Shown in pieces: positions 7,835-17,529 of a stretch of 64,000 bases of DNA. This DNA is from Afipia sp. 1NLS2 (GTDB lineage: Bacteria; Pseudomonadota; Alphaproteobacteria; Rhizobiales; Xanthobacteraceae), in assembly GCF_000178995.1 (NCBI RefSeq), contig NZ_ADVZ01000002.1, positions 434,001 to 498,000 of the forward strand, given 5' to 3'. The notes under the pieces were generated by a model, which saw nothing but the letters and a program-made list of their open reading frames with translations, made no database searches and was not told where the DNA came from. Made by a program: the position numbers and the translations under genes. Position 1 is the first letter of the stretch; every line of letters begins with the position of its first letter.

Positions 7835-8605
7835 ATGACCGAAGCATCGCCGACCGAAGCACCGTCTTCCATGAGCAACGTCGCACCGGCGGTATCGGTC
7901 GTCGTTCCCGTCCGCAACGAAGAAAACAATATCGGACCGCTGATCGACGAGATCGACACGGCACTCGGCAAGCAGTGGGCCTACGAGATCATCTATGTCA
8001 ACGACGGCTCGTCCGATGCGACCGGCGAGCGGTTGCTGGAGCGCATGAAGGCGCGCAGCAATCTGCGCCAGATCCGCCATGAGAAATCCGCCGGCCAGTC
8101 GGCCGCCGTGCGCACCGGCGTCCGTGCCGCGCGCGGCAGCATCGTGGTGACACTGGATGGCGACGGACAGAACAATCCCGCGTTTCTTCCGGCGCTAATC
8201 CTAGCGATCGAGCAGGGCGAGGGACGCGTCGGCCTTGCTGCGGGACAGAGGGTCGGACGGCAGGATACCACGTTCAAGAAATGGCAGTCGCGCATCGCCA
8301 ACGCCGTGCGCAATGCCATTCTCAAAGACGGCACGCGCGATACCGGCTGCGGCCTGAAAGGCTTTCGCCGCGAGGTTTTCCTGGCGCTGCCTTATTTCGA
8401 CGGGCTGCATCGTTTCCTGCCCGCGCTGGTCCGGCGCGAAGGATTCGATATCGTTTACGTGGATGTGATCGATCGTCCGCGCCGTTCGGGAGTCTCCAAT
8501 TATGGATTCTTCGATAGGCTGTGGGTAGGACTGATGGATCTCACCGGTGTCTGGTGGTTGATCCACCGTAAGAAGTCGAAGCCGGTGGCGACCGAGGTGC
8601 GTTGA
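7835..8605 (+). CDS. GT2 polyprenyl-phosphate sugar synthase (DPM1/RgtE-like)
   Basis: The 256-residue GT-A protein has the inverting family-2 motifs VSVVVPVRNEENN (20-32), VNDGSSDAT (55-63) and LDGDGQNNP (107-115), and lacks the two C-terminal helices of the GtrB subgroup. It resembles dolichol-phosphate mannose synthase and rhizobial RgtE, which loads galacturonic acid onto dodecaprenyl phosphate. The ATG at 7835 is chosen because the domain begins within 20 residues; the open frame reaches further upstream without homology. Its stop overlaps the next gene's start (TGATG), so the two are co-translated. Confidence 0.9.
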   Translation: MTEASPTEAPSSMSNVAPAVSVVVPVRNEENNIGPLIDEIDTALGKQWAYEIIYVNDGSSDATGERLLERMKARSNLRQIRHEKSAGQSAAVRTGVRAARGSIVVTLDGDGQNNPAFLPALILAIEQGEGRVGLAAGQRVGRQDTTFKKWQSRIANAVRNAILKDGTRDTGCGLKGFRREVFLALPYFDGLHRFLPALVRREGFDIVYVDVIDRPRRSGVSNYGFFDRLWVGLMDLTGVWWLIHRKKSKPVATEVR

Positions 8606-8943
8606 TGCTGATCCAGTTCGGTCAGGCGTTTCACGACTACATTTACGATGTCTTCGTCGCCAAGTTCGATTTCTGGCTGGCGTTCGGCCTCGTCGCGCAA
8701 CTGCTGTTCACCGCGCGCTTTCTGGTGCAGTGGATTTCCAGCGAGCGCGCCGGGCAGAGCGTGGTGCCGATGGCGTTCTGGTTCTTCTCGATGGGCGGCG
8801 GTCTGATGACGCTGATCTACGGCATCGCCAAGCGCGAGCCGATCATCATCCTCGGCCAGTCGCTCGCGACCGTGATCTACCTGCGCAACATCATGCTGAT
8901 TATCAAGAACCGCACGCGCGGATCGAAGACGCTCGAAAACTAG
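8605..8943 (+). CDS. LAB-N domain small membrane protein (RgtF-like candidate)
   Basis: A 112-residue protein with three or four membrane helices and the lipid-A biosynthesis N-terminal (LAB-N) signature: FTARFLVQWISSERAGQSV followed by FWFFSMGGGLMTLIYGIA. LAB-N proteins accompany polyprenyl-phosphate sugar synthases and are thought to help move or use the lipid-linked sugar; rhizobial RgtF is of this type as I recall. It is coupled to the GT2 gene by a TGATG overlap. A TTG one codon earlier (8602) is less likely than the ATG. Confidence 0.88.
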   Translation: MLIQFGQAFHDYIYDVFVAKFDFWLAFGLVAQLLFTARFLVQWISSERAGQSVVPMAFWFFSMGGGLMTLIYGIAKREPIIILGQSLATVIYLRNIMLIIKNRTRGSKTLEN

Positions 8944-8946
8944 ACG

Positions 8947-10155
8947 TCACATTGCCGCGCTGAACGCGGCAAATCCGTTGTCGAAATCAGCCTTCAGATC
9001 GTCGAGGTTCTCCAACCCGATATGCAGGCGCAAGGCCGGGCCATCGGGCGCCCATGTCGTCGCGGTGCGATAGTCGCTGCAGTCGAATGGAATGACGAGG
9101 CTCTCGAAACCGCCCCATGAATAACCCATGCCGAACAGCGTCAGCGTATCGAGCAGCGCGTCGACGGCCTTTTGTGACGCTGGCTTCAGCACAATGCTGA
9201 ACAGTCCGCTCGCACCGGTGAAATCCCGCTTCCAGATCGCATGGCCTGGATCGCTTTCCAGCGCCGGATAGAGCACGCGGGCAACTTCCGGACGGGCCTG
9301 GAACCAGCGCGCCATCTCCAGCGCGGACGCTTGATGATGCGCAAGCCGCACATTGAGCGTGCGCAACCCGCGCAAGGCGAGAAACACATCGTCCGGTCCG
9401 CAGCAGACACCAAGCAGACGAATCGCCTCCCTCACTTTGGGCCACGTTTTGGCATTGGCGGCGATGGTGCCGAACATGATGTCGGAGTGACCGCCGATAT
9501 ATTTGGTCGCAGCCTGAATGCTGATGTCGACGCCCTGATCGAGCGAGCGATGATAGAGCGGCGTCGCCCAGGTGTTGTCGTCGATCACCAGCGCACCCTT
9601 GTCATGGGCGACGGCCGCGATGGCGGGAATGTCGCTCATCTCGAAGGATTGCGAACCGGGCGCCTCGACCAGCACGGCGCGCGTGTTCGGTCTGAACAGG
9701 CTGACGATGCCGCCACCAATCAGCGGGTCGAAATAAGTTGTCTCGACGCCATAGCGCGCCAGCATCCCGTCGCAGAAACCCCGCGTCGGGCGGTAGGCAT
9801 TGTCGGTCACCAGCAGGTGATCGCCGGATTTGAGGACCGCGAGGAGGGCGGTGGTGATCGCGGCGACGCCGGAAGGCGCCAGCCCCACACCGGCGCAATT
9901 ATCGCCCTCGAGCGCGATCAAGGCCTGCTGCAACGCCTTGGTGGTTGGGGTGCCGTGGCGGCCGTACTGGAATTCGCCGCGATGGGCATGCAAATCCTCG
10001 GCGCTCGGATAGAGCACCGTCGAGCCTCGCACCACGGGCGGATTGATGAATCCGCGCTGCGCCTCGGTGTCGCGCCCCGCTGTGACGAGGGTCGTGGCAA
10101 TGCCGTGACGGGAGGGAGTGGCGGACGGTGTCTTGGAGCCGGATGGAGCTTTCAT
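8947..10155 (-). CDS. metC: Cystathionine beta-lyase
   Basis: A 402-residue PLP enzyme of the Cys/Met metabolism family. The PLP lysine is in SIQAATKYIGGHSD (about K218), and EFQYGRHGTPT provides the phosphate-binding tyrosine and arginine. The IQAATKY-GGHSD form is closer to MetC than to MetB/MetZ. MetC cleaves cystathionine to homocysteine, pyruvate and ammonia for methionine synthesis. The ATG at 10155 is preferred over an upstream in-frame start that adds 16 atypical residues. It is divergent from the amino-acid transporter operon and convergent, 3 bases apart, with the LAB-N gene. Confidence 0.9.
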   Translation of the reverse strand: MKAPSGSKTPSATPSRHGIATTLVTAGRDTEAQRGFINPPVVRGSTVLYPSAEDLHAHRGEFQYGRHGTPTTKALQQALIALEGDNCAGVGLAPSGVAAITTALLAVLKSGDHLLVTDNAYRPTRGFCDGMLARYGVETTYFDPLIGGGIVSLFRPNTRAVLVEAPGSQSFEMSDIPAIAAVAHDKGALVIDDNTWATPLYHRSLDQGVDISIQAATKYIGGHSDIMFGTIAANAKTWPKVREAIRLLGVCCGPDDVFLALRGLRTLNVRLAHHQASALEMARWFQARPEVARVLYPALESDPGHAIWKRDFTGASGLFSIVLKPASQKAVDALLDTLTLFGMGYSWGGFESLVIPFDCSDYRTATTWAPDGPALRLHIGLENLDDLKADFDNGFAAFSAAM

Positions 10156-10332
10156 CGCATGCAATAAGGCGGCAGCGGCCCCAAACGTCAACCCCTGCCG
10201 CACCCGCTGGAATCACCCCATCCGAGAGATCGGGAACGGCCGCCGCCGATCCGTTGAAGGGGCCGGATATTGGCCAGCCGTCCGGAGACGTGTATCAGGG
10301 ACGGGCGCGTCCACAGTTGGAGAGGCCTTTTC

Positions 10333-11352
10333 ATGAAATACGGATGGTTCGGTATCGTGATGACCTCGGTATTCCTCGGAAGCCTTTCGCCGGTGAACGC
10401 ACAGGCGACGCTCAAGGCCGTTCAGGAACGGGGCGTTCTGAGCTGTGGCGTAAGTCAGGGACTGCCCGGATTTTCCGCGCCCGACGACACCGGCAAGTGG
10501 AGCGGCCTCGATGTCGATTTCTGCCGCGCGCTGGCGGCTGTCGTCCTGAACGATCCGCTCAAGGTGAAGTTCGTGCCGCTCTCCGCCAAGGATCGCTTCA
10601 CTGCGCTGCAATCCGGCGAGATCGACGTGCTGTCGCGCAACACAACATGGAGCCTGTCGCGCGATACCTCGCTCGGCCTGAATTTCACGGCCGTGATGTA
10701 TTACGACGGGCAGGGCTTTCTTGTTCGCAAGGCGCTGAAGGTGAATTCAGCGCTGGAGCTGAACGGTGCGTCCGTGTGCGTGCAGACCGGCACCACCAAC
10801 GAACAGAACCTCGCTGACTATTTCCGCGCAAATAATATGAAATACGAAGTGGTCGCGTTCTCCACGGCGGATGAAACCATCAAGGCCTACGAGTCCGGCC
10901 GCTGCGACGTGTTCACGTCAGACGTGTCGCAGCTTTACGCCGAACGCCTGAAGCTCACGGTGCCGGACGATCATGTGGTGCTGCCCGAGATCATTTCCAA
11001 GGAACCGCTCGGTCCCGTGGTCCGCCACGGCGACGACCAGTGGTTCGACATCGTGAAGTGGACGCTATTCGCGATGATCAATGCCGAGGAGCTGAACGTC
11101 ACGCAGAAGAACGTCGGCGAAATGACCAAATCAAACAAGCCCGAGATCGCGCGGCTGCTTGGCACGGACGGCAATCTCGGCGAACAGCTTGGCCTGACCA
11201 AGGACTGGGTGGTGCGGATCGTGAAGGCGGTCGGCAATTACGGTGAATCGTTCGACCGTAATGTCGGCGCCGGCTCCAAGCTGCGGATTTCGCGCGGCCT
11301 CAACAAGCTCTGGAATCAGGGCGGCATTCAGTACGCGCCGCCGATCCGCTGA
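10333..11352 (+). CDS. aapJ: Amino-acid ABC transporter substrate-binding protein
   Basis: The 339-residue protein has a Sec signal peptide (MKYGWFGIVMTSVFLG..VNA, cut near residue 22) and a family-3 solute-binding domain: VLSCGVSQGLPGFSAPDDTGKW, then GLDVDFCRALAAV. The length and the VCVQTGTTNEQNLADYF segment fit AapJ, the general L-amino-acid binding protein of rhizobia, rather than short polar amino-acid binders. GGAG lies upstream of the ATG. It is first in an aapJQMP operon whose members are closely spaced. Confidence 0.93.
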   Translation: MKYGWFGIVMTSVFLGSLSPVNAQATLKAVQERGVLSCGVSQGLPGFSAPDDTGKWSGLDVDFCRALAAVVLNDPLKVKFVPLSAKDRFTALQSGEIDVLSRNTTWSLSRDTSLGLNFTAVMYYDGQGFLVRKALKVNSALELNGASVCVQTGTTNEQNLADYFRANNMKYEVVAFSTADETIKAYESGRCDVFTSDVSQLYAERLKLTVPDDHVVLPEIISKEPLGPVVRHGDDQWFDIVKWTLFAMINAEELNVTQKNVGEMTKSNKPEIARLLGTDGNLGEQLGLTKDWVVRIVKAVGNYGESFDRNVGAGSKLRISRGLNKLWNQGGIQYAPPIR

Positions 11353-11367
11353 TCGCGGGGCGTGACG

Positions 11368-12573
11368 ATGGCAACCGCGCCGCGTCGGCCTCCGTTCCGG
11401 CCTCTCGCGCATCTTGCGCGCGCGTTGTCGGGTGGCACGGGCTGGAAGGGCATCGCGGGGCAACTGGCATTCGCGGGCCTGCTTGCGTGGCTTGCATTCG
11501 ACATCGTCACCAATGCGCAGGACAACCTGCGGGCGCAGCACATTGCATCCGGCTTCGGCTTTCTGTCGGGTACGGCGGGATTCAGCGTCAATCAGGCGCT
11601 GATCCGCTATTCGGAAGCCGACACCTATCTGCGCGTATTCGAAGTCGGCCTTCTGAATACGCTGCTGGTTTCCATCATCGGCATCGTGTTCGCCACATTG
11701 ATCGGTTTTGCCGTAGCACTAGGACGATTGTCGCCGAACTGGCTGCTGGCGCGGTTGTCCGGCGGCTATGTCGAGATCATCCGCAACCTGCCGCTCTTGT
11801 TTCAGTTGCTGTTCTGGTATCTCGCGGTGCTGGCGGCGCTGCCCAACCCGCGCCAGAGCCTGTCGATATTCGGCGTCGCATTCCTGAACAATCGCGGATT
11901 CGTCGTGCCGCATGTGGTGCCGGAGCAGGGCGCTGGCGTGTTCGCCGTCGCCATCCTCGCGGCGATTGCGGCCTCGCTGCTGATGACGGTGTATGCGCGC
12001 AGGCGGCTTTACCGGTTTGGCGATCGGCTGCGGGTATGGCCGTTCGCGCTGGCGCTGCTGGTGGGGTTGCCGTTGCTCAGCATTGCTCTATTCGGCGCGC
12101 CGGCGTCGTTCGATCTGCCAGTGCTGCGCGGCTTCAATTTCGCTGGCGGCACGCGGGTCACCCCGGAATTCGTCGCGCTGACGATCGCGCTGTCCACCTA
12201 CACCGCCGCCTTCATCGCCGAGATCGTGCGCGGCGGGCTTCTCGCCGTGCCGAAAGGACAGATGGAGGCGGGCGCATCGCTCGGCCTGTCGCGGCCCGCG
12301 ATCCTGCGGCTGGTCATCATCCCGCAGGCGATGCGGCTGATCCTGCCGCCGCTGACCAACCAATATCTCAATCTGACGAAGAATTCTTCGCTCGCGGTCG
12401 CGATCGGCTATCCCGACCTGTTCTCGGTGTTTGCCGGAACGACGCTGAGCCAGACCGGGCAGGCGGTGGAAATCATCGCGATGACGATGGCGGTCTATCT
12501 TGCGATCTCGCTGATCACGAGCGCTCTCATGAACCTTTATGGCTGGCACATTGACCGGAGCCAGCGCGCATGA
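11368..12573 (+). CDS. aapQ: General amino-acid ABC transporter permease AapQ
   Basis: About 401 residues with the long N-terminal part and large periplasmic insertion typical of AapQ (family permeases outside this group are about 220 residues). The ABC-coupling loop EAGASLGLSRPAILRLVIIP (EAA motif) lies in the C-terminal third. The ATG at 11368 follows GGGG at a good distance; a GTG at 11362 is too close to it. The gene overlaps aapM by 4 bases (ATGA). Confidence 0.94.
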   Translation: MATAPRRPPFRPLAHLARALSGGTGWKGIAGQLAFAGLLAWLAFDIVTNAQDNLRAQHIASGFGFLSGTAGFSVNQALIRYSEADTYLRVFEVGLLNTLLVSIIGIVFATLIGFAVALGRLSPNWLLARLSGGYVEIIRNLPLLFQLLFWYLAVLAALPNPRQSLSIFGVAFLNNRGFVVPHVVPEQGAGVFAVAILAAIAASLLMTVYARRRLYRFGDRLRVWPFALALLVGLPLLSIALFGAPASFDLPVLRGFNFAGGTRVTPEFVALTIALSTYTAAFIAEIVRGGLLAVPKGQMEAGASLGLSRPAILRLVIIPQAMRLILPPLTNQYLNLTKNSSLAVAIGYPDLFSVFAGTTLSQTGQAVEIIAMTMAVYLAISLITSALMNLYGWHIDRSQRA

Positions 12574-13934
12574 ACGGGAGCGATACCATTTTCGTTCGCA
12601 AAACGCTGGCCCCGGCACGCAAGGCGCCTGTCATCACCACGGGACTAGTCGGCTTCCTGCGCATGCGGCTGTTCAATTCACCGCTCAACATCGCGCTGAC
12701 GTTTGCAAGCGTGGCGCTCGCATGGCTCATCCTGGAGCCGACGATTCGCTTTCTTTTGATCGATGCGGTGTGGACGGGCGCCGATCGCACCGCATGCCTT
12801 GCGGACAAAGCAGGCCATCCGGTCGGCGCGTGCTGGCCGTTCATCCAGGCGAAGTTTACCCAGTTGATCTACGGCTTCTATCCCGAGGATCAGCGCTGGC
12901 GCGCCAATTTGACATTCGCGCTCGCGGCACTTCTGCTCGCGCCGCTGCTGGTACCGAAAATCCCCGGCAAGACACTCAACGCCGCGCTGTTCTTCCTAGC
13001 GTTTCCGTTCCTCGCGTTTTTCCTGCTGCGGGGCGGCGGTCTGGATGGCTTCGTGTTCTACTGGCTCGCCGAGCTGTTCGGCATGGCATGGAAGCCCTCG
13101 CTGTTGCGGTTCTGGCTCGACTTCAGCCTGACGACGACCATCGTGACGGCTGCGGTCATTTTGTTGTGGGGCGGCTGGCCGAATGGACGCCGCGCCGGAC
13201 TGTCGAGCGCGCTCACATTCGCAGGGATCGCCATCGTGATTGTGGCGTTGCGTCTCGACCAGGGCGGGTTGCCGGTCGTCGATACACGGTTATGGGGCGG
13301 CCTGTTGGTGACGCTGGTAGTGTCGATCACGGGGATCGTCGCCTCGATGCCGGTCGGCATTGCGCTCGCGCTCGGGCGCACCTCGCGAATTCCGCTGCTG
13401 CGGATCTTTTGCGTCGCCTTCATCGAATTCTGGCGCGGCGTGCCGCTGATTACCGTGCTGTTCTTCGCGACCTACATGCTGCCGCTGTTCCTGCCGGGCG
13501 ATTTCACCATCGATGCGCTGGTACGTGTGCTGGTCGGCATCGCGCTGTTCGCGGGCGCCTATAATGCCGAGGTGATCCGCGGCGGACTGCTGGCGATTCC
13601 GCGCGGCCAGCGCGAGGCGGCGAACGCGCTTGGCCTGTCGTACTGGAAGACCACCGGCCTGATCGTGCTGCCGCAGGCGCTGCGGCACGTGATCCCGGCT
13701 CTCGTCAACAGTTTCATCGCCTTGTTCAAGGACACCACGCTGGTGCTGATCGTGTCGTTGTTCGATCTGCTTGGCCAGTTGCGCGCGGCCTTCGCCGATC
13801 CGACCTGGGCGACGCCGACGACGCTGTTCACCGGCTTCGCTTTCACCGGCATCATCTACTGGGTGGGCTGCTTTGCGATGTCGCGCTATTCGCTGTTCGT
13901 CGAACGGCGCCTCAATGCGCATCGCCAGACCTGA
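12570..13934 (+). CDS. aapM: General amino-acid ABC transporter permease AapM
   Basis: A 454-residue permease, larger than AapQ as usual, with the EAA loop [20 protein letters not shown] near residue 350 and [16 protein letters not shown] after it. It forms the heteromeric membrane channel with AapQ. The N-terminal half includes a long periplasmic segment ([20 protein letters not shown]) seen in AapM proteins. It is coupled to aapQ by ATGA and is followed one base later by the ATPase start. Confidence 0.94.
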   Translation: MNGSDTIFVRKTLAPARKAPVITTGLVGFLRMRLFNSPLNIALTFASVALAWLILEPTIRFLLIDAVWTGADRTACLADKAGHPVGACWPFIQAKFTQLIYGFYPEDQRWRANLTFALAALLLAPLLVPKIPGKTLNAALFFLAFPFLAFFLLRGGGLDGFVFYWLAELFGMAWKPSLLRFWLDFSLTTTIVTAAVILLWGGWPNGRRAGLSSALTFAGIAIVIVALRLDQGGLPVVDTRLWGGLLVTLVVSITGIVASMPVGIALALGRTSRIPLLRIFCVAFIEFWRGVPLITVLFFATYMLPLFLPGDFTIDALVRVLVGIALFAGAYNAEVIRGGLLAIPRGQREAANALGLSYWKTTGLIVLPQALRHVIPALVNSFIALFKDTTLVLIVSLFDLLGQLRAAFADPTWATPTTLFTGFAFTGIIYWVGCFAMSRYSLFVERRLNAHRQT

Positions 13935-13935
13935 T

Positions 13936-14688
13936 ATGGACAACCGCATGGCCGCCGATCCGATCATCCGCATCGAAAATCTGAACAAGTGGTTTGGCGA
14001 TTTTCATGTGCTGCGCGACATCGACCTTGCCGTGGCGCGCAAGGAGCGGATCGTGATCTGCGGCCCGTCGGGCTCCGGCAAATCCACGCTGATCCGCTGC
14101 GTCAACGCGCTGGAGGAATTTCAGGAAGGCAAGATCGTCGTCGATGACATCGAGCTTGGTCCCAATCTCAAGCGTGTGGATGATGTCCGCCGCGAGGTCG
14201 GCATGGTGTTCCAGAGCTTCAACCTGTTTCCGCACCTGACGGTTCTGGAGAACTGCACGCTGGCGCCGATCTGGGTCCGCAACATGCCGAAAAAGGACGC
14301 CGAAGCGGCGGCTATGAAATATCTCGAACGCGTGCGGATTCCCGAGCAGGCCAATAAATATCCCGGCCAGATTTCAGGCGGCCAGCAGCAGCGCGTCGCG
14401 ATTGCGCGCGCACTCACAATGAATCCGAAGGTGATGCTGTTCGACGAGCCGACGTCGGCGCTCGATCCTGAGATGGTCAAGGAGGTGCTCGACACCATCA
14501 TGGACCTCGCCAATGACGGGATGACCATGATTGTGGTGACGCACGAAATGGGCTTTGCGCGCGAAGTCGCCAACCGCGTGGTGTTCATGGATGCGGGGCA
14601 AATAATCGAGGTCAACACGCCCGAGGAGTTCTTCAACCACCCGAAACACGAGCGGACGAAGCTGTTCCTGAGTCAGATTTTGCGCTGA
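13936..14688 (+). CDS. aapP: General amino-acid ABC transporter ATPase AapP
   Basis: A 250-residue polar amino-acid type ATPase. Walker A is GPSGSGKST (43-51), the Q-loop lies in [14 protein letters not shown], the signature is [13 protein letters not shown], Walker B is [12 protein letters not shown], and the switch histidine is in [10 protein letters not shown]. It powers the AapJQM importer. The ATG at 13936 lies just after the aapM stop; a second ATG at 13948 is possible. It converges with the cysteine synthase gene, with a gap of 15 bases. Confidence 0.95.
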   Translation: MDNRMAADPIIRIENLNKWFGDFHVLRDIDLAVARKERIVICGPSGSGKSTLIRCVNALEEFQEGKIVVDDIELGPNLKRVDDVRREVGMVFQSFNLFPHLTVLENCTLAPIWVRNMPKKDAEAAAMKYLERVRIPEQANKYPGQISGGQQQRVAIARALTMNPKVMLFDEPTSALDPEMVKEVLDTIMDLANDGMTMIVVTHEMGFAREVANRVVFMDAGQIIEVNTPEEFFNHPKHERTKLFLSQILR

Positions 14689-14703
14689 AGGTTTGGACGT
14701 CGC

Positions 14704-15741
14704 TCAGACCTTCTCGTAAGGCACGCTGATCTTGCTCGTCTTCTCCAGCCATTCCGGCACCGGCAGGTTCTTCGAACGCATGAAGTCCGGGTTGAACAGC
14801 TTTGACTGATAGCGCGTGCCATAGTCGCACAGCACCGTCACGATGGTGTGGCCCGGTCCCATTTCCTTCGCCATCCGGATCGCACCGGCGACGTTGATAC
14901 CCGACGATCCGCCGAGACAGAGGCCTTCATGTTCGAGCAAATCGAACACGACCGGCACGGCTTCCTCGTCGGGGATCTGGTAGGCGCGATCGACTGGCGC
15001 GCCTTCAAGATTGGCGGTGATGCGGCTCTGCCCGATGCCTTCGGTGATGGAGGAGCCTTCGGCCTTGAGCACGCCAGTGGTGTAATAGCTGTAGAGCGAA
15101 GCGCCCATCGGATCGGCAATTCCGATCTGTATCTTTGAATTTTTCGCTTTCAGGCCGATGCCTACGCCCGCGAGCGTACCGCCGCTGCCGACCGAACAAA
15201 CGAAGCCGTCGACCTTGCCGTCGGTCTGTTCCCAGATTTCCGGTGCCGTGGTGTCGATATGGGCCTGTCGGTTGGCGACGTTGTCGAACTGATTGGCCCA
15301 GATCGCGCCGTTCGGCTCGCTCTTCGCGACCTGCTCGGCCAAACGGCCGGACAGGCGGACGTAGTTGTTGGGATTGGAATAGGGGGCCGCCGGCACCTCG
15401 ACGAGCTGAGCGCCGCACAGCCGCAGCATGTCTTTCTTTTCCTGGCTTTGCGTTTCCGGGATGACGATGATCGTGCGGAAGCCGAGCGCGTTGGCGACAA
15501 GTGCTATTCCGATGCCGGTGTTGCCCGCGGTGCCCTCGACGATCACGCCGCCGGGCTTCAGCGTGCCGCGCGCGATAGCGTCTCGAATAATGAAAAGCGC
15601 AGCGCGATCCTTCACCGACTGGCCGGGGTTCATGAACTCGGCCTTGCCGAGAATGTTGCAGCCGGTCAACTCCGAGGCATGCTTGAGCTTGATGAGCGGC
15701 GTGTTGCCGATAGCCTCGATAACGTCTTGACGAATTTGCAT
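14704..15741 (-). CDS. cysK: Cysteine synthase A (O-acetylserine sulfhydrylase)
   Basis: A 345-residue fold-type II PLP enzyme. NPGQSVKDRAA holds the PLP lysine (about K44), EGTAGNTGIG is the substrate loop, and VGSGGTLAGVGIGLK binds the PLP phosphate. It joins sulfide with O-acetylserine to make cysteine. It is somewhat longer than E. coli CysK (about 320) but typical of a rhizobial subgroup. With metC on the other side, two sulfur amino-acid enzymes flank the aap transporter. Confidence 0.9.
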   Translation of the reverse strand: MQIRQDVIEAIGNTPLIKLKHASELTGCNILGKAEFMNPGQSVKDRAALFIIRDAIARGTLKPGGVIVEGTAGNTGIGIALVANALGFRTIIVIPETQSQEKKDMLRLCGAQLVEVPAAPYSNPNNYVRLSGRLAEQVAKSEPNGAIWANQFDNVANRQAHIDTTAPEIWEQTDGKVDGFVCSVGSGGTLAGVGIGLKAKNSKIQIGIADPMGASLYSYYTTGVLKAEGSSITEGIGQSRITANLEGAPVDRAYQIPDEEAVPVVFDLLEHEGLCLGGSSGINVAGAIRMAKEMGPGHTIVTVLCDYGTRYQSKLFNPDFMRSKNLPVPEWLEKTSKISVPYEKV

Positions 15742-15857
15742 GGGACCGCAACAGGATGAATAACGATGCAGTCAACCTAGTCGCCGCCGCGCGGCTCGAC
15801 AAGCCTGCGAATGGCCATGCCGCCATGCGCGGTTAATGATCCTTGAGAAGTTCTTCG

Positions 15858-17099
15858 CTAGTGCTCCTTCGCGAGGACAACCTGCCGCACGTCGATGTTG
15901 CCCGAGAGAAAGCCCGCCTCGCAGTAGGCGAGGTAGTATTCCCATAATCGCCGGAAGCGCTCGTCGAAACCGAGCGGCATCAGCTTCGGCCATGCGTCGC
16001 GGAAATTGTCGCGCCAGGTCGCAAGTGTACGGGCATAATCCTCGCCAAAAATCCGCTCGCGGATGACAGGCACTCCGAACTTCTCGCCGAGCCGTTTCAG
16101 CACGCCGGGCGAAGGCAGCATGCCACCCGGAAACACGTATCTCTGAATGAAATCCACTTCCTTGCGATAGGTCTGGAAAAACTGATCCTGAATCGTGATC
16201 GCCTGAATGCCGATCAGGCCGCCCGGCTTCAGCCGATCGCGCAATTGCGAAAAATACTCCGGCCAGAACTGTTCGCCGACCGCCTCGATCATCTCAATTG
16301 AAACGATACGGTCGTACAATCCACGCTCATCGCGGTAATCCTGAAAACGGATATCCACTTTATCGTCGAGTCCGGCTCTGGCGATCCGCGCCCGCGCGAA
16401 ATCGCGCTGTTCGGCGCTGATCGTCAACCCCACGACTTTTGCACCGCAATGCGCGGCCGCATATTCGGCGAAGCCGCCCCAGCCGCAGCCGATTTCGAGC
16501 AATTCGTGGCCGGGTTGCAGGTCGATGGCTTCGGCCAACCGCCGGTATTTGTTCTGCTGCGCGGCGGTGAGATCCCTGGTGTCGGGTTCGAACAGTGCGG
16601 ATGAGTAGGTCATGGTCGGATCGAGCCATGCCGAATAGAACTCATTGCCGATGTCGTAATGGGCGAAGATGTTGCGCTTCGCCTGCCGCTTCGTATTGCG
16701 GTTGAACCAGTGGCGGACATGCTGAAGAAACCGCGTGAGCGGACGATCCGCCAGCATCGTGCCGCTGAGATCATGATTGACGCAGAACACGTAGAGAAAC
16801 TGCGTCAGGTTCGGTGTGTCCCATTCCCGCCGCAGATAGCTTTCAGCGATGCCGATATCGCCGGCGCGCAGAAAACGCCAGCCGAATTTGTAATCATGGA
16901 TCGTCATGGCGGCCGACGGTCCATCCTCGACTCCGCCACAGCGCAGAACGCGACCATCAGGCAGGGTGATGTCGAGCTGGCCGCGCCTGAGCCGGGCTGC
17001 GAAGCCGAGCGCGAGGCGCGCCATGCGAGGGATGTCCTGAAGAAGCGTGTCGATATTGGCGGGTGTGAGAGCCGTCGGTTCAGACACTGCACAGTTCAT
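15858..17099 (-). CDS. cfa: Cyclopropane-fatty-acyl-phospholipid synthase family protein
   Basis: A 413-residue SAM enzyme. The methyltransferase domain has LLEIGCGWGGFAEYAA (motif I), preceded by HYDIGNEFYSAWLDPTMTYS, the hallmark of the CFA/mycolic-acid methyltransferase family. It adds a methylene bridge from SAM to unsaturated acyl chains of membrane lipids. A GGAGG site lies about 12 bases upstream of the ATG. It is monocistronic, with a long upstream gap to the efflux operon on the other strand. Confidence 0.92.
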   Translation of the reverse strand: MNCAVSEPTALTPANIDTLLQDIPRMARLALGFAARLRRGQLDITLPDGRVLRCGGVEDGPSAAMTIHDYKFGWRFLRAGDIGIAESYLRREWDTPNLTQFLYVFCVNHDLSGTMLADRPLTRFLQHVRHWFNRNTKRQAKRNIFAHYDIGNEFYSAWLDPTMTYSSALFEPDTRDLTAAQQNKYRRLAEAIDLQPGHELLEIGCGWGGFAEYAAAHCGAKVVGLTISAEQRDFARARIARAGLDDKVDIRFQDYRDERGLYDRIVSIEMIEAVGEQFWPEYFSQLRDRLKPGGLIGIQAITIQDQFFQTYRKEVDFIQRYVFPGGMLPSPGVLKRLGEKFGVPVIRERIFGEDYARTLATWRDNFRDAWPKLMPLGFDERFRRLWEYYLAYCEAGFLSGNIDVRQVVLAKEH

Positions 17100-17529
17100 T
17101 TTATCCCGCGTCCTCCAGTTAAAAACATGGATTCGTCGTGACGGGGAAAACTGCGGTCAGGAGCGAAGCATCTGAACACGCAGACGATCCCGGCGATCAA
17201 TTCATCGCGAATTCAGCCTCGCTCCTTTGGGCGCCGGACGCAAGAGGTTCCCGACGAATCGGGCGGCTTCGGCGGTAGGCCCGTAGTCGCACCCATGCGT
17301 TTCGCGAGCCCTTCACGAGGATGAACAGCTGGAAGATTTCCGGCCTGTAACCCTAGAACCTTTCCACGTGGGCTGCTGGTCACAATCCAATGAAATGTTG
17401 CGAGAATCGGCGATTTTCAGGCCACAAGAGCAGACCTTCGTGCCATTTCCGGGCATAACGGATGCTTGCACATTATTCGGCCCTTCCGGCCGGGGATTGG
17501 CAATCGGTTCGGCAGCGGCCTTGCAGGGG
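17100..17529. other. Long intergenic region upstream of cfa and the efflux operon
   Basis: About 430 bases between divergent genes. It must hold the promoters of cfa (minus) and of the NodT-MFP-RND operon (plus). No regulator gene, tRNA or clear hairpin with a T-run was seen. The open frame of the lipoprotein gene reaches back to 17368 but that extension has no signal-peptide logic, so it is treated as non-coding. Confidence 0.6.

Noticed and set aside
5173..7971. A 932-codon open frame on the minus strand
   Set aside because: It lies antisense to the ArnT-like, PAP2 and GT2 genes, all of which have clear family motifs. Its product is a low-complexity Arg/His/Gln-rich sequence, as expected of antisense frames in GC-rich DNA.
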